Below, piece by piece: positions 25,343 through 35,134 of a DNA stretch of 64,000 bases. Under the pieces are notes generated by a model. It was not told the origin of the DNA and ran no database searches. It worked only from the letters and a program-made list of their open reading frames with translations. Source of the DNA: Rhodobacterales bacterium (GTDB lineage Bacteria; Pseudomonadota; Alphaproteobacteria; Rhizobiales; Stappiaceae). Made by a program: the position numbers and the translations under genes. The stretch's first letter is position 1. Each line of letters opens with the position of its first letter. The DNA is taken from contig VIRH01000137.1 of assembly GCA_008107755.1 (NCBI GenBank), positions 1-64,000 on the forward strand, given 5' to 3'.

Positions 25343-27595
25343 ATGTGCACCGCACGGACCACCCCTCTCGCCGCATTTTTCCTTTCTCTTCTCCTCGCCC
25401 TGCCGCTTCTTTGCAGCCTGCCGGCCGGAGCCCAGGAGAAGGCGCCAGCGCTGCCCGAGCAGTTGCAGCCGGCCGCAATGGAGAAACTGGTCAAGGATCT
25501 GGACCCGGAGCAGGTAGATGCACTGACGCAGCTCATGAACCTGCTGCAGCAGGGTGCGAGCGCAAAAGAGGCAGCCCCGGTCACTGCGGAAGAGGAAGAG
25601 CTGGATCTCATTCAGGAAGTCGACGAGGCGATGGAAAAGTTCGGCACGCTTGTGGCGACGCAATTCCGTAACCTGCCTGACCTCCTCTCCGGCGTGGTCG
25701 GCGGCATCGACGCGCTTGTCTCCGGCTCGGTGGCCGGTCCGATGCATCTTTTCCTTGGCGCCATAGCGCTTCTTCTCGTTGTCGGCTTCGCAGCGGAGTT
25801 TTTCGTCAACCGGCTGGCCGCGCGGCGGCGCGAGCGCATCCGCACCGAGAAACCCGACACGCTTTACGAGACGGTGAAACTGGTCAGCCTGCGGGCAGCC
25901 CTTGACCTGGGCGGCCTGCTGGTCTTCGCCCTCTGCGTCATCATCGTGGCCCGCGTTGCGATCCTCAACCACGAGACTCGCACCTTCGCTCTTCAGGCAG
26001 TCTACTGGCTGGTGTTCCTGCCCCGTCTCGTTGCCGCGGTGCTGCGGTTCGCCCTTGCGCCGCATCGCCGTGACCTGCGTCTTGTCACCACGGACGATGT
26101 GACCGCAAAATCGCTCTATCGCAGCTTCACGATCCTCTTCATCGTCGTCGGAATCTCGTTCTTCCTGCGCAACGTGATGCAGAACGCGGGTGAAGACACC
26201 AGCGAAACCTTCCGCTTCTTTGTCGGGATCGGCGTCAATCTCTGGATCATTGCCATCATCTGGAAAAGCCGGAGAGGCCTGACCAGCATCCTTCTTGGCG
26301 ATGATGCAAATCCAAGTACCGGACTGGAACGCATGGCACGGTTCTGGCCCTATTTTTCCATCGCCTTCATCGTGTTCAATTTCCTGCTGGTGGCTTTTTC
26401 CGTGAGCCTGGGCAGCGAAGCGCTGACCGCCGGACGGTCACTCGCGGTGATCGCCCTCGTGATCTTCGCGCCGTTCCTCGACACGATGGCCCGCGGCATC
26501 GTCTCGCATATCGTGCCGCCCATGCAGGGCGAAGGTCCGATTGCGGAAGCCGCCCACATGCAGACCCGGCACAGCTATATGCGCATTGCGCGGATCGCCC
26601 TTCTGGCGTTCCTCGTGCTGATGATCGGCCGCATCTACGGTCTCAATCTTCTGGCCATCGGCAGCGATGATGGATCATCGGTTGCGCGGCACACTGTGAT
26701 TTTCCTCCTGATCCTTGCCGCCGGCTATCTTGCCTGGGAGATCACCAATCTGTGGGTCGCCTACCAGCTTGCCAAGGATAGCCCGCCGGTGGCGAGCGTG
26801 GACGAGGACGCGGAAATGGGCGGAGCCGGCAAGTCGCGCCTTGCCACCATCCTGCCGCTGATGCGCATGGTCGTGCAGATCACCATCCTGACACTCACGA
26901 TACTGCTTGCCCTCAGCCAACTCGGCGTCAACATCACGCCGCTCCTGGCTGGCGCCGGTGTCATTGGCCTCGCAATCGGCTTTGGTGCCCAGACGCTTGT
27001 CCGCGATGTGGTCTCGGGCGTGTTCTTCCTGATGGATGATGCCTTCCGCCTGGGCGAATTCATCGATGCGGGAGGCACTCAAGGGACGATCGAGAAGATC
27101 TCGATCCGCTCGCTGCAGCTTCGCGGTTCGCGCGGCCCGGTTCATATCGTGCCCTACGGCGAGATCCCGAAGCTCACGAACCTGTCGCGCGACTGGGTCA
27201 TCATGAAGCTGAAGTTCACCGTGCCTTTCGACACGGACGTGGAAAAGGTCCGCAAGATCTTCAAGCGCATCGGCCAGGAGATCATGGAGATGGAGGAGTT
27301 CAAGGACGACATTCTGGCGCCCTTCAAGGGCCAGGGCGTTGCGGATGTCGACGACGTCGGCATCGTGGTGCGTGGCAAGTACACGACGAAACCGGGCAAA
27401 CAGTTCGGCGTGCGCAAGGAAATCTACAAGCGTGTCCAGCAGGCCTTCGAGGAGAACGGCATTCAGTTCGCCCGCAAGGAAGTGCGCGTCAATATTCCCG
27501 AATCCGCCAATCTGGACGACAAGCAGAAGGAAACCGTCGTCGCGGCTGCCGCAGCTGCGGTAGCGTCCAACGAGACCAAGCCGGCGGCGGAGTAG
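25343..27595 (+). CDS. MscS-family mechanosensitive channel with long N-terminal extension
   Basis: 750 residues from the ATG at 25343 (AGAGG eight bases upstream). A signal peptide probably ends at PAGAQ near residue 31. A periplasmic helical region, about nine membrane segments, and the C-terminal MscS core follow. The pore/beta-domain signature is GVIGLAIGFGAQTLVRDVVSGVFFL (given here only as a landmark near residues 540-565), followed by FRLGEFID. The family releases solutes on hypo-osmotic shock; larger members often have modulatory domains. The acidic, Ala-rich C-terminus is low complexity. Confidence 0.88.
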   Translation: MCTARTTPLAAFFLSLLLALPLLCSLPAGAQEKAPALPEQLQPAAMEKLVKDLDPEQVDALTQLMNLLQQGASAKEAAPVTAEEEELDLIQEVDEAMEKFGTLVATQFRNLPDLLSGVVGGIDALVSGSVAGPMHLFLGAIALLLVVGFAAEFFVNRLAARRRERIRTEKPDTLYETVKLVSLRAALDLGGLLVFALCVIIVARVAILNHETRTFALQAVYWLVFLPRLVAAVLRFALAPHRRDLRLVTTDDVTAKSLYRSFTILFIVVGISFFLRNVMQNAGEDTSETFRFFVGIGVNLWIIAIIWKSRRGLTSILLGDDANPSTGLERMARFWPYFSIAFIVFNFLLVAFSVSLGSEALTAGRSLAVIALVIFAPFLDTMARGIVSHIVPPMQGEGPIAEAAHMQTRHSYMRIARIALLAFLVLMIGRIYGLNLLAIGSDDGSSVARHTVIFLLILAAGYLAWEITNLWVAYQLAKDSPPVASVDEDAEMGGAGKSRLATILPLMRMVVQITILTLTILLALSQLGVNITPLLAGAGVIGLAIGFGAQTLVRDVVSGVFFLMDDAFRLGEFIDAGGTQGTIEKISIRSLQLRGSRGPVHIVPYGEIPKLTNLSRDWVIMKLKFTVPFDTDVEKVRKIFKRIGQEIMEMEEFKDDILAPFKGQGVADVDDVGIVVRGKYTTKPGKQFGVRKEIYKRVQQAFEENGIQFARKEVRVNIPESANLDDKQKETVVAAAAAAVASNETKPAAE

Positions 27596-27781
27596 CATTC
27601 GCTCGCTGCCGACCGCCTGTGCGCTGCGGCAAGCCAATGCTCTGCCATGGCTCGCGCACTGGTTTTGATCGCACGCTCTTGTAAGCCTTTCTCCCGATTG
27701 AGCGCCGCGCCGTTTCATGGCTACAATTGCGTGTTCGCGGGAGGCGGACATACGGCTTGGCTTTTGGGAGGAAGCTTCGGC

Positions 27782-28615
27782 ATGAGCGAGAACACGTCCG
27801 CACCGCAGGGTGCTGGTTCACCATCCGCCGACGACGAATTGCGGCCCATGCCGCATGTCCGGCAAATCTCTGCCAACGATGTCATCGACGCCTTGTCCGC
27901 GGGCCTGGCGGATTTCCGGCGAGCGCCGATCTACGGGCTCACCATAGGCGCGGTGTTTGCCGTGGGAGGCCTGTTCGTCATCCTGAGCGCTGCTGCGCTC
28001 CAGATGAGCTACCTGTCCTACCCGGCAGCCGCCGGCTTTGCGCTGATCGGCCCCTTCGCCGCGGTCGGCCTCTATGAGGTCAGCCGCCGCATCGAGGCCG
28101 GCGAACCGCTGTCCTGGTCCCGCATTCTTGGCACCATGTGGGCGCAGAAAAGCCGGGAGCTCTCGTGGATGGCCTTCGTGGTGCTCTTCATACAGATCAT
28201 GTGGATGTACCAGGTGCGTCTGCTGCTGGCGCTGTTTCTCGGGTTCAAGTCCTTCGCCTCCTTCGGCGAGTTCCTGACACAGGTGATCACCACTCCGGAG
28301 GGGCTGATGTTCCTCGCCGTCGGCCACGTCGTCGGCGCAATCCTGTCGTTGATCCTGTTCTCACTGACGGTCATCTCATTCCCGCTGCTTATGGAACAGG
28401 ATCGCGATTTCATCACCGCCATGATCACCAGCGTGCGCGCCGTCGTGCTGTCACCGGCGCCGATGATCGGCTGGGCCTTCGCGGTCACGGCGCTTCTCAT
28501 CGTCGCCATGATCCCCGCCTTCCTCGGTCTGATCGTCATCCTGCCAGTGCTGGGACACACGACGTGGCACCTCTACAGGAAATGCGTCGCGGCGCCGGAG
28601 GAACAGCCAGACTGA
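27782..28615 (+). CDS. DUF2189 family membrane protein
   Basis: 277 residues from the ATG at 27782 with GGGAGG upstream. A soluble N-terminal 50 residues leads into six hydrophobic segments. Landmark motifs of DUF2189 are RAPIYGLTIGA, GPFAAVGLYEVSRRIEAGEP and FPLLMEQDRDF. The function is unknown. Because the gene is in the same direction 186 bp after the MscS gene, cotranscription is possible. Confidence 0.85.
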   Translation: MSENTSAPQGAGSPSADDELRPMPHVRQISANDVIDALSAGLADFRRAPIYGLTIGAVFAVGGLFVILSAAALQMSYLSYPAAAGFALIGPFAAVGLYEVSRRIEAGEPLSWSRILGTMWAQKSRELSWMAFVVLFIQIMWMYQVRLLLALFLGFKSFASFGEFLTQVITTPEGLMFLAVGHVVGAILSLILFSLTVISFPLLMEQDRDFITAMITSVRAVVLSPAPMIGWAFAVTALLIVAMIPAFLGLIVILPVLGHTTWHLYRKCVAAPEEQPD

Positions 28616-28748
28616 CAGCAGGATATGGGGGAGCGGTGGTTCAGTGCACGTGGCCCTTCCTTCGAGATCCGAGCCAGTTCGCTCCCCAGGATGAGCAGAC
28701 CGCTGGGCCGTGTCGCATGCCCCATCGAGAAGGGCACGGACAACGGCT

Positions 28749-29570
28749 TCAGTCGTCGCCTTCGGCTTCCGCCTCCAGCGCCGCCTTGCGGTCCTGCCAG
28801 TCCTTCTTCAGTTCGATGTCCTTTTCCCGCGAGCGGTAGTCGACGCGGGTCAGGTAGAGGCCGTCGGCCGGGGCAACCGGGCCGCACGCCTGACGATCCA
28901 GCGCCTTCAGCGCCTTCGTGATGTCGCCCTGCCCCCACTTGCCTTCGCCAACGAGGCGCAGGGTCCCGACCATGGAGCGGACCTGATTGTGGAGGAACGA
29001 ACGCGAAGAGCATTCCGCGATGACGAACTCCCCGTCACGATAGACCCTGAATTCCTCCAGCGTCTTTTCCGGGCTCCTGGCCTGACAACGGGAATGGCGG
29101 AAGGTGGTGAAGTCGTGATGACCGACAAATTCCTGCGCGGCTTCGTGCATCGCTTCCGCATCGAGATCGGGCTTCACGTGCCAGGCGAGGCCGCGCTGAT
29201 GGGTCAGCGGCGGTACGCGGTTGTGAATCCGGTACCGGTAGGAGCGCCGGATCGCGGAAAAGCGCGCATCGAAGCCTTCGTGCATTTCCTCGGCATCCAG
29301 GATCACCACCGGCTCCGGCTGACAATGAAAGTTCATTGCGCCCATGACCGTCTTCACGTCCCACGCCTTCGACAGATCCACATGACAGACCTGCCCCGTG
29401 GCGTGGACGCCCGTGTCCGTGCGGCCGGCCCCGCCGATCGTCACGTCCTCGCCGGTGAACGCCCGGACCGCGCGTTCGATCACCGCCTGCACGGACGGGC
29501 CATTTGCCTGCCGCTGCCAGCCGCAGTACGGCCGGCCGTCATATTCCACCGTCAGCTTGTACCGGGGCAT
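28749..29570 (-). CDS. truA: tRNA pseudouridine(38-40) synthase
   Basis: 273 residues. The catalytic Asp lies in the family motif GAGRTDTGVHA, with YDGRPYCGWQRQ near the N-terminus and RSFLHNQVRSMVG near the C-terminus. TruA converts uridines 38-40 in the tRNA anticodon arm to pseudouridine. Its ATG overlaps the stop of the upstream GNAT gene in a TAATG junction, so translation is coupled in the fmt-GNAT-truA operon. The C-terminal tail is Glu/Ala-rich. Confidence 0.95.
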   Translation of the reverse strand: MPRYKLTVEYDGRPYCGWQRQANGPSVQAVIERAVRAFTGEDVTIGGAGRTDTGVHATGQVCHVDLSKAWDVKTVMGAMNFHCQPEPVVILDAEEMHEGFDARFSAIRRSYRYRIHNRVPPLTHQRGLAWHVKPDLDAEAMHEAAQEFVGHHDFTTFRHSRCQARSPEKTLEEFRVYRDGEFVIAECSSRSFLHNQVRSMVGTLRLVGEGKWGQGDITKALKALDRQACGPVAPADGLYLTRVDYRSREKDIELKKDWQDRKAALEAEAEGDD

Positions 29571-30109
29571 TACTCGAATTCTTCAAAAGGGGTCGCGAAG
29601 GCGACTTCGATCGGCAGGTCGCGGGCGCCGCGCTCGCTCAGGGCAAGCGCCATGAAGGCATCTCCCGCATAGGGACCCTGCACCTTGCGCGCAAGAGCGG
29701 AATCGAAGCCGAAGCGCGGATAATAGGACGGCGGGCCGAGCACAAGGACGAGATCCTCGCCGAGCTCCTTCAACCGTTCCAGCGAGGCCCTGATCAGCGC
29801 TGAGCCGATGCCCTTTCGCTGCCTGTCGGGGACGACGGACACTGGCGCCAGGCAGGCTATCTGCAGCTCCTGCCCCTGACCGACCGACGCCGGAGTTACC
29901 TGGCTGTAGGCGATATGCCCGACGATGGCACCGCCATCCTCCACGGCCACCTGTTCCAGCACCAGCGCGCCGCAGTGGCGCAGCTTGTGGACGAGGCGCG
30001 CTTCCATTTCGGACGGGAACGCGGAGGCGACAAGGTTCCGGACGGCGGTTTCGTCTCCCGGTGCAACATCGCGAATGGTCAGGTCCGGTGCGGCAGCTGC
30101 GTCAGTCAT
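29570..30109 (-). CDS. GNAT-family N-acetyltransferase (YhbS-like)
   Basis: 179 residues from the ATG at 30107-30109, with AGGAG six bases upstream. The acetyl-CoA-binding motif appears as VVPDRQRKGIGSALI, followed by LVLGPPSYYPRFGFDSA, which is typical of YhbS-like acetyltransferases. The target is unknown. It sits between fmt and truA and overlaps truA by one base, so it belongs to a translation-related operon. Confidence 0.88.
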   Translation of the reverse strand: MTDAAAAPDLTIRDVAPGDETAVRNLVASAFPSEMEARLVHKLRHCGALVLEQVAVEDGGAIVGHIAYSQVTPASVGQGQELQIACLAPVSVVPDRQRKGIGSALIRASLERLKELGEDLVLVLGPPSYYPRFGFDSALARKVQGPYAGDAFMALALSERGARDLPIEVAFATPFEEFE

Positions 30110-30131
30110 CGTAATCTCCTGCGCGATCAAT

Positions 30132-31070
30132 CTAGTTCAGAACAACGCCGTCAGAAAGAGATGCACCGCGCAGGAAATCCTCGCCGCTCATCGGCTTCTT
30201 TCCGGCCCGCTGCACGAGGTCCAGGCGAACAGCTCCTTCGCCGCACGCAATGACCGGGGCATTCTGCGTCTCCAGAACGGTGCCCGGGGAGCCGCTGCCG
30301 TCGGCGCGCGAACTGCGCAGGACCTTCACCCGCTCGGTTTTGCCGCCGAGCGTCATCTCGCACCATGCGCCCGGGAACGGCGACAGGCCGCGAATGTGAT
30401 TATGCACCATGGCCGCCGGCTGCGACCAGTCAATGCGTGTTTCCTGCTTGGATAGTTTGGCGGCGTAACTGACGCCTTCCTCGGTCTGGGGCTGCTCTTG
30501 AAGGCCACCCCAGGAAAGTGCCGCGAGAGCGCGGACCATCAGGTCGCCGCCGAGCGTCGACAGCCGGTCGTGCAATTCACCTGCCGTCATGTTCTCTTCG
30601 ATCGGGACCGTTTCGGACATGCAGACCGGCCCGGTATCGAGACCTTCTTCCATGCGCATGACCTGAACCGCCGTTTCCGCATCTCCGGCCATCACCGCCC
30701 GGTTGATCGGCGCGGCGCCGCGCCAGCGGGGCAGCAAGGATGCATGGAGATTGAGGCAACCCGAACGTGGTGCCTCAAGGATCGCTTTCGGCAGCAAGAG
30801 ACCGTAAGCGACCACGACCGCCACGTCGGGCGCCAGAGCCGCGAACGCTTCCTGGTCTTCCTCGCTCTTCAGGCTCTTGGGCGTGAACACGGGGATGCCG
30901 AAGGATTCCGCCGCTTCATGAACCGGCGACTTCTTCAGATCCATTCCCCGGCCGGCAGGGCGCGGCGGCTGCGAATAGACCGCCACGACTTCGTGGCCCT
31001 GGCCAACGATTTCCATCAGGGTCGGCACGGAGAATTCCGGTGTGCCCATGAAGACGACGCGTAGGGACAT
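30132..31070 (-). CDS. fmt: Methionyl-tRNA formyltransferase
   Basis: 312 residues starting MSLRVVFMGTPEFS. The formyl-folate-binding core includes SLLPRWRGAAPINRA and the conserved catalytic HA-S-LLP region, with an OB-like C-terminal domain after about residue 205. It formylates Met-tRNAfMet using 10-formyl-tetrahydrofolate. The deformylase gene def lies upstream on the same strand, with marC between them, which departs from the usual def-fmt adjacency. Confidence 0.96.
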   Translation of the reverse strand: MSLRVVFMGTPEFSVPTLMEIVGQGHEVVAVYSQPPRPAGRGMDLKKSPVHEAAESFGIPVFTPKSLKSEEDQEAFAALAPDVAVVVAYGLLLPKAILEAPRSGCLNLHASLLPRWRGAAPINRAVMAGDAETAVQVMRMEEGLDTGPVCMSETVPIEENMTAGELHDRLSTLGGDLMVRALAALSWGGLQEQPQTEEGVSYAAKLSKQETRIDWSQPAAMVHNHIRGLSPFPGAWCEMTLGGKTERVKVLRSSRADGSGSPGTVLETQNAPVIACGEGAVRLDLVQRAGKKPMSGEDFLRGASLSDGVVLN

Positions 31071-31308
31071 GAGGCTCCTGATCGGTTCGAGACTTTGCGC
31101 CCCTTATTGCGCCTAGCGCCAGAGCTTGCAAGGGGCTGATCCGGAGTTTGCCGCCCATCTTTCCAGACCGTCCTGCCGGTCCGCGTCGGGCTTAGGACGG
31201 TCGATCTGCACCGAGACATGTTCCCAAAACATCATCCCGAGGAAGCGCGCAAGCGCCGTCTCGAAGAATGGGCTGCTGGTTCGGCAGACCGTCCCTGCGG
31301 CAAAGGTG

Positions 31309-31941
31309 TCAGGCCAATCCGGGGAGCAGGACCTTGAGGCTCCCGACCATCATTTCCATGGCGATGGCGGCCAGGATCATGCCCATCAGGCGGCCCATGA
31401 CGCTGGTCGCTGTCTGACCGAGAAAACGGGAGAGGAACGGGGCGCAGAAGAAGGTGACGATGAGGAGAGCAATGGCCGCGGCGATGCCAGCGGCATAGGC
31501 GATCTCCTGCTCGAAACCGGTCACCTGTCCACGGAAGATAATCATGGTCGAGATCGAGCCGGGCCCCAGCAGGATCGGGATGGTCAGCGGATAGATCGCC
31601 GGGTTTTCCTGGTTCTGCTGGTGTTCCTGTTCTTTCTCGGTGCCGTGATGCGCCTTGCTCTTCTCACCGGAAACAAGATTGAGAGCGATCAGCAGGATCA
31701 GGAAGCCGCCCGCGAGACGAAAGGCATCGATGCTGATCCCGAAGACCTTCAGGATCATGTCGCCCGTCAGGCCGATGATCACCGCGCCGATGCTGAGGCT
31801 GAACAGAAGCGTAATCGCGACCTTGCGCTCGAAAGCAGGGCCCTTGTCTGCCGTCAAGGACAGAAAGACCGGCAGGTTGGCGATCGGGTTCATGATCGCA
31901 AACAGTGCGGCAAAGATCTTTAGGAAGAGAACCTGATCCAT
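31309..31941 (-). CDS. MarC-family integral membrane protein
   Basis: 210 residues, six hydrophobic segments, with MNPIANLPVFLSL in the first and PLTIPILLGPGSI in the fourth, both diagnostic of the MarC/UPF0056 family. A charged His/Gln/Glu-rich cytoplasmic loop (about residues 98-112) separates the halves. The role is unknown; the family was once linked to multidrug resistance, which was later not supported. It is inserted between def and fmt. The 238 bp after it contain no gene I can see. Confidence 0.9.
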   Translation of the reverse strand: MDQVLFLKIFAALFAIMNPIANLPVFLSLTADKGPAFERKVAITLLFSLSIGAVIIGLTGDMILKVFGISIDAFRLAGGFLILLIALNLVSGEKSKAHHGTEKEQEHQQNQENPAIYPLTIPILLGPGSISTMIIFRGQVTGFEQEIAYAAGIAAAIALLIVTFFCAPFLSRFLGQTATSVMGRLMGMILAAIAMEMMVGSLKVLLPGLA

Positions 31942-31973
31942 CCGATGCGCCCCCACGCATTGCTGGTGTCACA

Positions 31974-32492
31974 TCAGAGTTTGCCGGCGAGCTTCGCCTG
32001 CTTGGTGAATTTCTTGACTACCCTGTCGCGCTTCAGTTTGGAAATATAGTCGATGAACAGTGTGCCGTTCAGATGATCCAGCTCATGCTGGATGCAGGTG
32101 GCCAGCAGACCGTCGGCCTTCAATTCCTGTTCGGCACCTTCACGGTTCAGGAACTGGACCGTCACCTCGGTCGGGCGCTCGACATCCTCGAAGTATTCCG
32201 GGATCGACAGGCAGCCTTCCTGATAGACCGACAGCTCTTCGCTCGACCAGACGATCTTCGGGTTGATGAACACCATCGGTTCCTTCGGCGCATCGTCCTT
32301 GGCGACGTCCAGAACAAAGATGCGTTTCAGGACGCCGATCTGGCTCGCCGCCAGACCGATGCCTGGCGCATCGTACATGGTTTCCAGCATATCATCCGCA
32401 AGAGTACGGAGATCATCGTCGACCGTCTCGATGGGCGCGCAGACCTCGCGCAGGACCGGATCGGGAATGGTGATAATCGAACGTTTCGTCAT
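31974..32492 (-). CDS. def: Peptide deformylase
   Basis: 172 residues from the ATG at 32490-32492. All three class motifs are present: GIGLAASQIG, EGCLSIPE (metal-binding Cys) and QHELDHLNG (two metal-binding His and catalytic Glu). It removes the N-formyl group from nascent proteins and works with fmt downstream on the same strand. It diverges from rmuC, with about 124 bp between the starts. Confidence 0.96.
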   Translation of the reverse strand: MTKRSIITIPDPVLREVCAPIETVDDDLRTLADDMLETMYDAPGIGLAASQIGVLKRIFVLDVAKDDAPKEPMVFINPKIVWSSEELSVYQEGCLSIPEYFEDVERPTEVTVQFLNREGAEQELKADGLLATCIQHELDHLNGTLFIDYISKLKRDRVVKKFTKQAKLAGKL

Positions 32493-32616
32493 GCGTTTCA
32501 CATAGGCAATCGCGGTCAGGCGGTCAACGCGGAAATCGCCGTGTCCCCGCGCCTTTTTGCAGGTACGGGTCCGCTCGCAGATGTCCATCGGTTCCGAATC
32601 GTTCTATCTTTGTTTC

Positions 32617-33804
32617 ATGAATGAGATCCTGTTCGAACTTGGCGGCCGTCCCGTAACGGTGCTCGAGACTGCAATCGCCTGCGGTCTGCTTCTGCTTGCA
32701 CTGATTTTCTGGCTGGCTCTGAAGACGACCCGGGAAATGCGCCTGCGGGCGGAAACCGATACGGCGGCCGCCGAACGGATTCACGAGCTGGAGAGCCATC
32801 TGTCCCAGCTCCTGAAGAGCCAGGGCGAGATGACCGGCCGGATGCAGACGATGGCGGAGGTATTCGGCTCGCGCCAGTCGGACATGATGCGCGCGGTCAA
32901 CGAGCGCCTTGACGGCATGGGGCACAAACTCGGGCTGTCGATGTCCGACACCAGCAAGCAGACCCAGGAAGGCTTGCGCCATCTCCATGAGCGCCTGGCA
33001 GTGATTGACCGGGCGCAGCACACCATCAAGGACCTTTCCGGTCAGGTCGGCCAGCTTCAGGCGATCCTGTCCAACAAGCAGACGCGCGGCGCCTTCGGGC
33101 AGGGTCGCATGGAAGCCATCATCCAGGACCAGATGGCGCCGAGCACCTATTCTTTCCAGGCGACGCTTTCCAACAACAGCCGTCCGGACTGCCTGATCCA
33201 CATGCCGAACGGCGCGCCGCCACTCGCCATCGACGCGAAATTCCCGCTGGAAGGGTTCAACCTGCTGCGCAACGCGGAGAGCGACGACCAGCTCAAATAT
33301 GCGCAGGCCCAGTTTCGCAGGGACTTCAGCAAGCACATCCAGGACATCAACGAGAAGTATCTGCTTCCCGGCGAGACCCAGGATACGGCGTTCCTGTTCG
33401 TGCCATCCGAAAGCGTCTTTGCCGAGCTGAACGAAGGTTTCGAGGATCTCGTCCAGAAATCGCACCGGGCCCGCGTGGTGATCGTGTCCCCCTCTCTCCT
33501 GATGCTCTCCATCCAGGTGATCCAGTCCGTGCTGCGCGACGCAAAGATGCGCGAGCAGGCCCATCTGATCCAGGCCGAGGTCGGTCACTTGATCGCCGAT
33601 GTCAGCCGGCTCAACGATCGGGTCGGAAAGTTGCAGTCGCATTTCACGCAGGCGAACAAGGACATCGACCAGATCCTGATCTCCACGGACAAGATCAGCA
33701 AGCGCAGCCGCAAGATCGAGGATCTGGAACTGGGAGAGATCCAGGGAGCCGTTGAGGACACCTCCTCCGCAGAACCACAGCTGTCGGTTGGGTCGAAAGC
33801 CTGA
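32617..33804 (+). CDS. rmuC: DNA recombination protein RmuC
   Basis: About 395 residues. A single N-terminal membrane helix (near 12-32) is followed by a long coiled coil and the RmuC nuclease-like domain, with conserved IDAKFPLEGFN and FLFVPSESVFAEL motifs. RmuC limits inversion at short inverted repeats. I prefer the ATG at 32617; earlier in-frame starts would overlap the divergent def leader. Confidence 0.93.
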   Translation: MNEILFELGGRPVTVLETAIACGLLLLALIFWLALKTTREMRLRAETDTAAAERIHELESHLSQLLKSQGEMTGRMQTMAEVFGSRQSDMMRAVNERLDGMGHKLGLSMSDTSKQTQEGLRHLHERLAVIDRAQHTIKDLSGQVGQLQAILSNKQTRGAFGQGRMEAIIQDQMAPSTYSFQATLSNNSRPDCLIHMPNGAPPLAIDAKFPLEGFNLLRNAESDDQLKYAQAQFRRDFSKHIQDINEKYLLPGETQDTAFLFVPSESVFAELNEGFEDLVQKSHRARVVIVSPSLLMLSIQVIQSVLRDAKMREQAHLIQAEVGHLIADVSRLNDRVGKLQSHFTQANKDIDQILISTDKISKRSRKIEDLELGEIQGAVEDTSSAEPQLSVGSKA

Positions 33805-33887
33805 TCAAGTGCCGTCCGCCTTCACAACAAGCGCCTCGTCGCGATAGGCTGGCGCCTTCACCCCACGCTTCATTTCAGGGAGCCGTC

Positions 33888-34187
33888 ATGTCCGCATCGG
33901 AAGAAATGGATCTTACGACCTCCCAGCCGCCGGCCGCCTTCCCGCCTCCCCTGCAGGCGCTATGGTGGCTCAAGAAGGGTGGACTATCCGTCGGCCCCGA
34001 ATGGGAACAGGCTCACATGATCTGTCAGGAGGCCGAAGGCGAGCTTCCGCACGACTGGATCCATGCGCTCTGCCATCTGATCGAAGGCGATACCGGCAAT
34101 GCGGCCTACTGGTTCCGCCGGGCGGGGAAGCCCGTCGTCCGCGACGCCGCAGCCCTCTGGCAGGACATTCGCGAAGATATTTCGTAG
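33888..34187 (+). CDS. Small conserved hypothetical protein
   Basis: 99 residues, preceded by GGGAG. Trp-rich and acidic (LQALWWLKKGG, EWEQAH, HDWIHALCHLIEGD, AAYWFRRAGKP). The last segment resembles a single helix-turn-helix repeat of TPR/Sel1 type, but one copy is not enough to assign it. It follows rmuC in the same direction by 83 bp. Short relatives are common in alphaproteobacteria as I remember, but the function is unknown. Confidence 0.75.
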   Translation: MSASEEMDLTTSQPPAAFPPPLQALWWLKKGGLSVGPEWEQAHMICQEAEGELPHDWIHALCHLIEGDTGNAAYWFRRAGKPVVRDAAALWQDIREDIS

Positions 34188-34216
34188 CTGACTTTTCCGG
34201 CTCGGCACCCTGGCCG

Positions 34217-35092
34217 CTATGCAGCCCCGGTCAGCCGCCGTGCGGCGGTGATGGCGCCCCATTCGCTCGCGGCGATACGCTCGATGGCTTGGCGAAGGGG
34301 CTCCTGCGCAGCGGTCATGGTGAAGCCGTTGGCGTGGAGCAAGGCATCTGGCCCCGTGACGATGGCCACATGTCCTTTCCAGAAAATCAGGTCGCCGCGC
34401 GTGAATGACGACGGGTCCTCGTGCGGGATCGCCTCGCCCGCCTCTGCCTCCTGCATGTCGCTGTCGCGCGGAAGGTCGATGCCTGCGGCCTGCGCCGCCA
34501 GCTGGACGAGCGCCGAGCAGTCCAGCCCAAGGCTCGACCGACCGGCCCAGAGATAAGGCGTCCCGACGAATTCCTCTGCGACGGACACCCAGTCGGGCTC
34601 CATCGTGTCGACCGGGACAAGATGCTTCGCGACCACGGCAGAACCATCCTTCAAGAGCGCATACCTGAGGCCGCGGGTCTCGGTTTCTCCGACGACCGTA
34701 ACCTTTGAGCCGATCGACAGAAGGCCGAGAGGCGGAAACTTGAGGTCGGGTCCGGGATAGCAGTAGGTGCGCAGAGCGCGCACCCGGTGCGTCGCGGCCG
34801 ACACCGGGCCGAGACCGTCCGACGAGAACCAGCCGACATAACCGTCCGTATCGAGCTGCCCCCAGGCCCAGCCTTCCGGCGTCTGCTCGTAGACCGTGAT
34901 CCATTCGCCGCAGAGGGCCTCGGTGTCGACGGACCTGTCCGGCCGCGGTTCGGGCCGGATCGCCAGACGGTCCACGGTGACCTGAAAGACCTCACCCTCG
35001 ACAAAGCGCTCGGCCTCTGCCCTGCCCTCATAGTCGGCAGCGGCAAGGTCGGGTCTGACGGGATGGCGGCGGCGGTCGAATGTCTGGGTCAT
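34217..35092 (-). CDS. C40 (NlpC/P60) family cysteine peptidase
   Basis: 291 residues from the ATG at 35092 (a TTG at 35110 is the alternative). SH3-like domains (with DGYVGWFSSDGL) precede the NlpC/P60 domain, which carries the catalytic Cys in LGLDCSALVQ and His in KGHVAIVTG and LLHANG. Such enzymes cleave gamma-D-Glu-DAP bonds in peptidoglycan peptides. No signal peptide is visible, so it may act on recycled muropeptides in the cytoplasm. It follows the MarR and aminopeptidase genes on the same strand. Confidence 0.9.
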   Translation of the reverse strand: MTQTFDRRRHPVRPDLAAADYEGRAEAERFVEGEVFQVTVDRLAIRPEPRPDRSVDTEALCGEWITVYEQTPEGWAWGQLDTDGYVGWFSSDGLGPVSAATHRVRALRTYCYPGPDLKFPPLGLLSIGSKVTVVGETETRGLRYALLKDGSAVVAKHLVPVDTMEPDWVSVAEEFVGTPYLWAGRSSLGLDCSALVQLAAQAAGIDLPRDSDMQEAEAGEAIPHEDPSSFTRGDLIFWKGHVAIVTGPDALLHANGFTMTAAQEPLRQAIERIAASEWGAITAARRLTGAA

Positions 35093-35134
35093 GTCCTGAA
35101 GTTCACTCAAGCGTGGAGAGATCGGAGCGTCAGA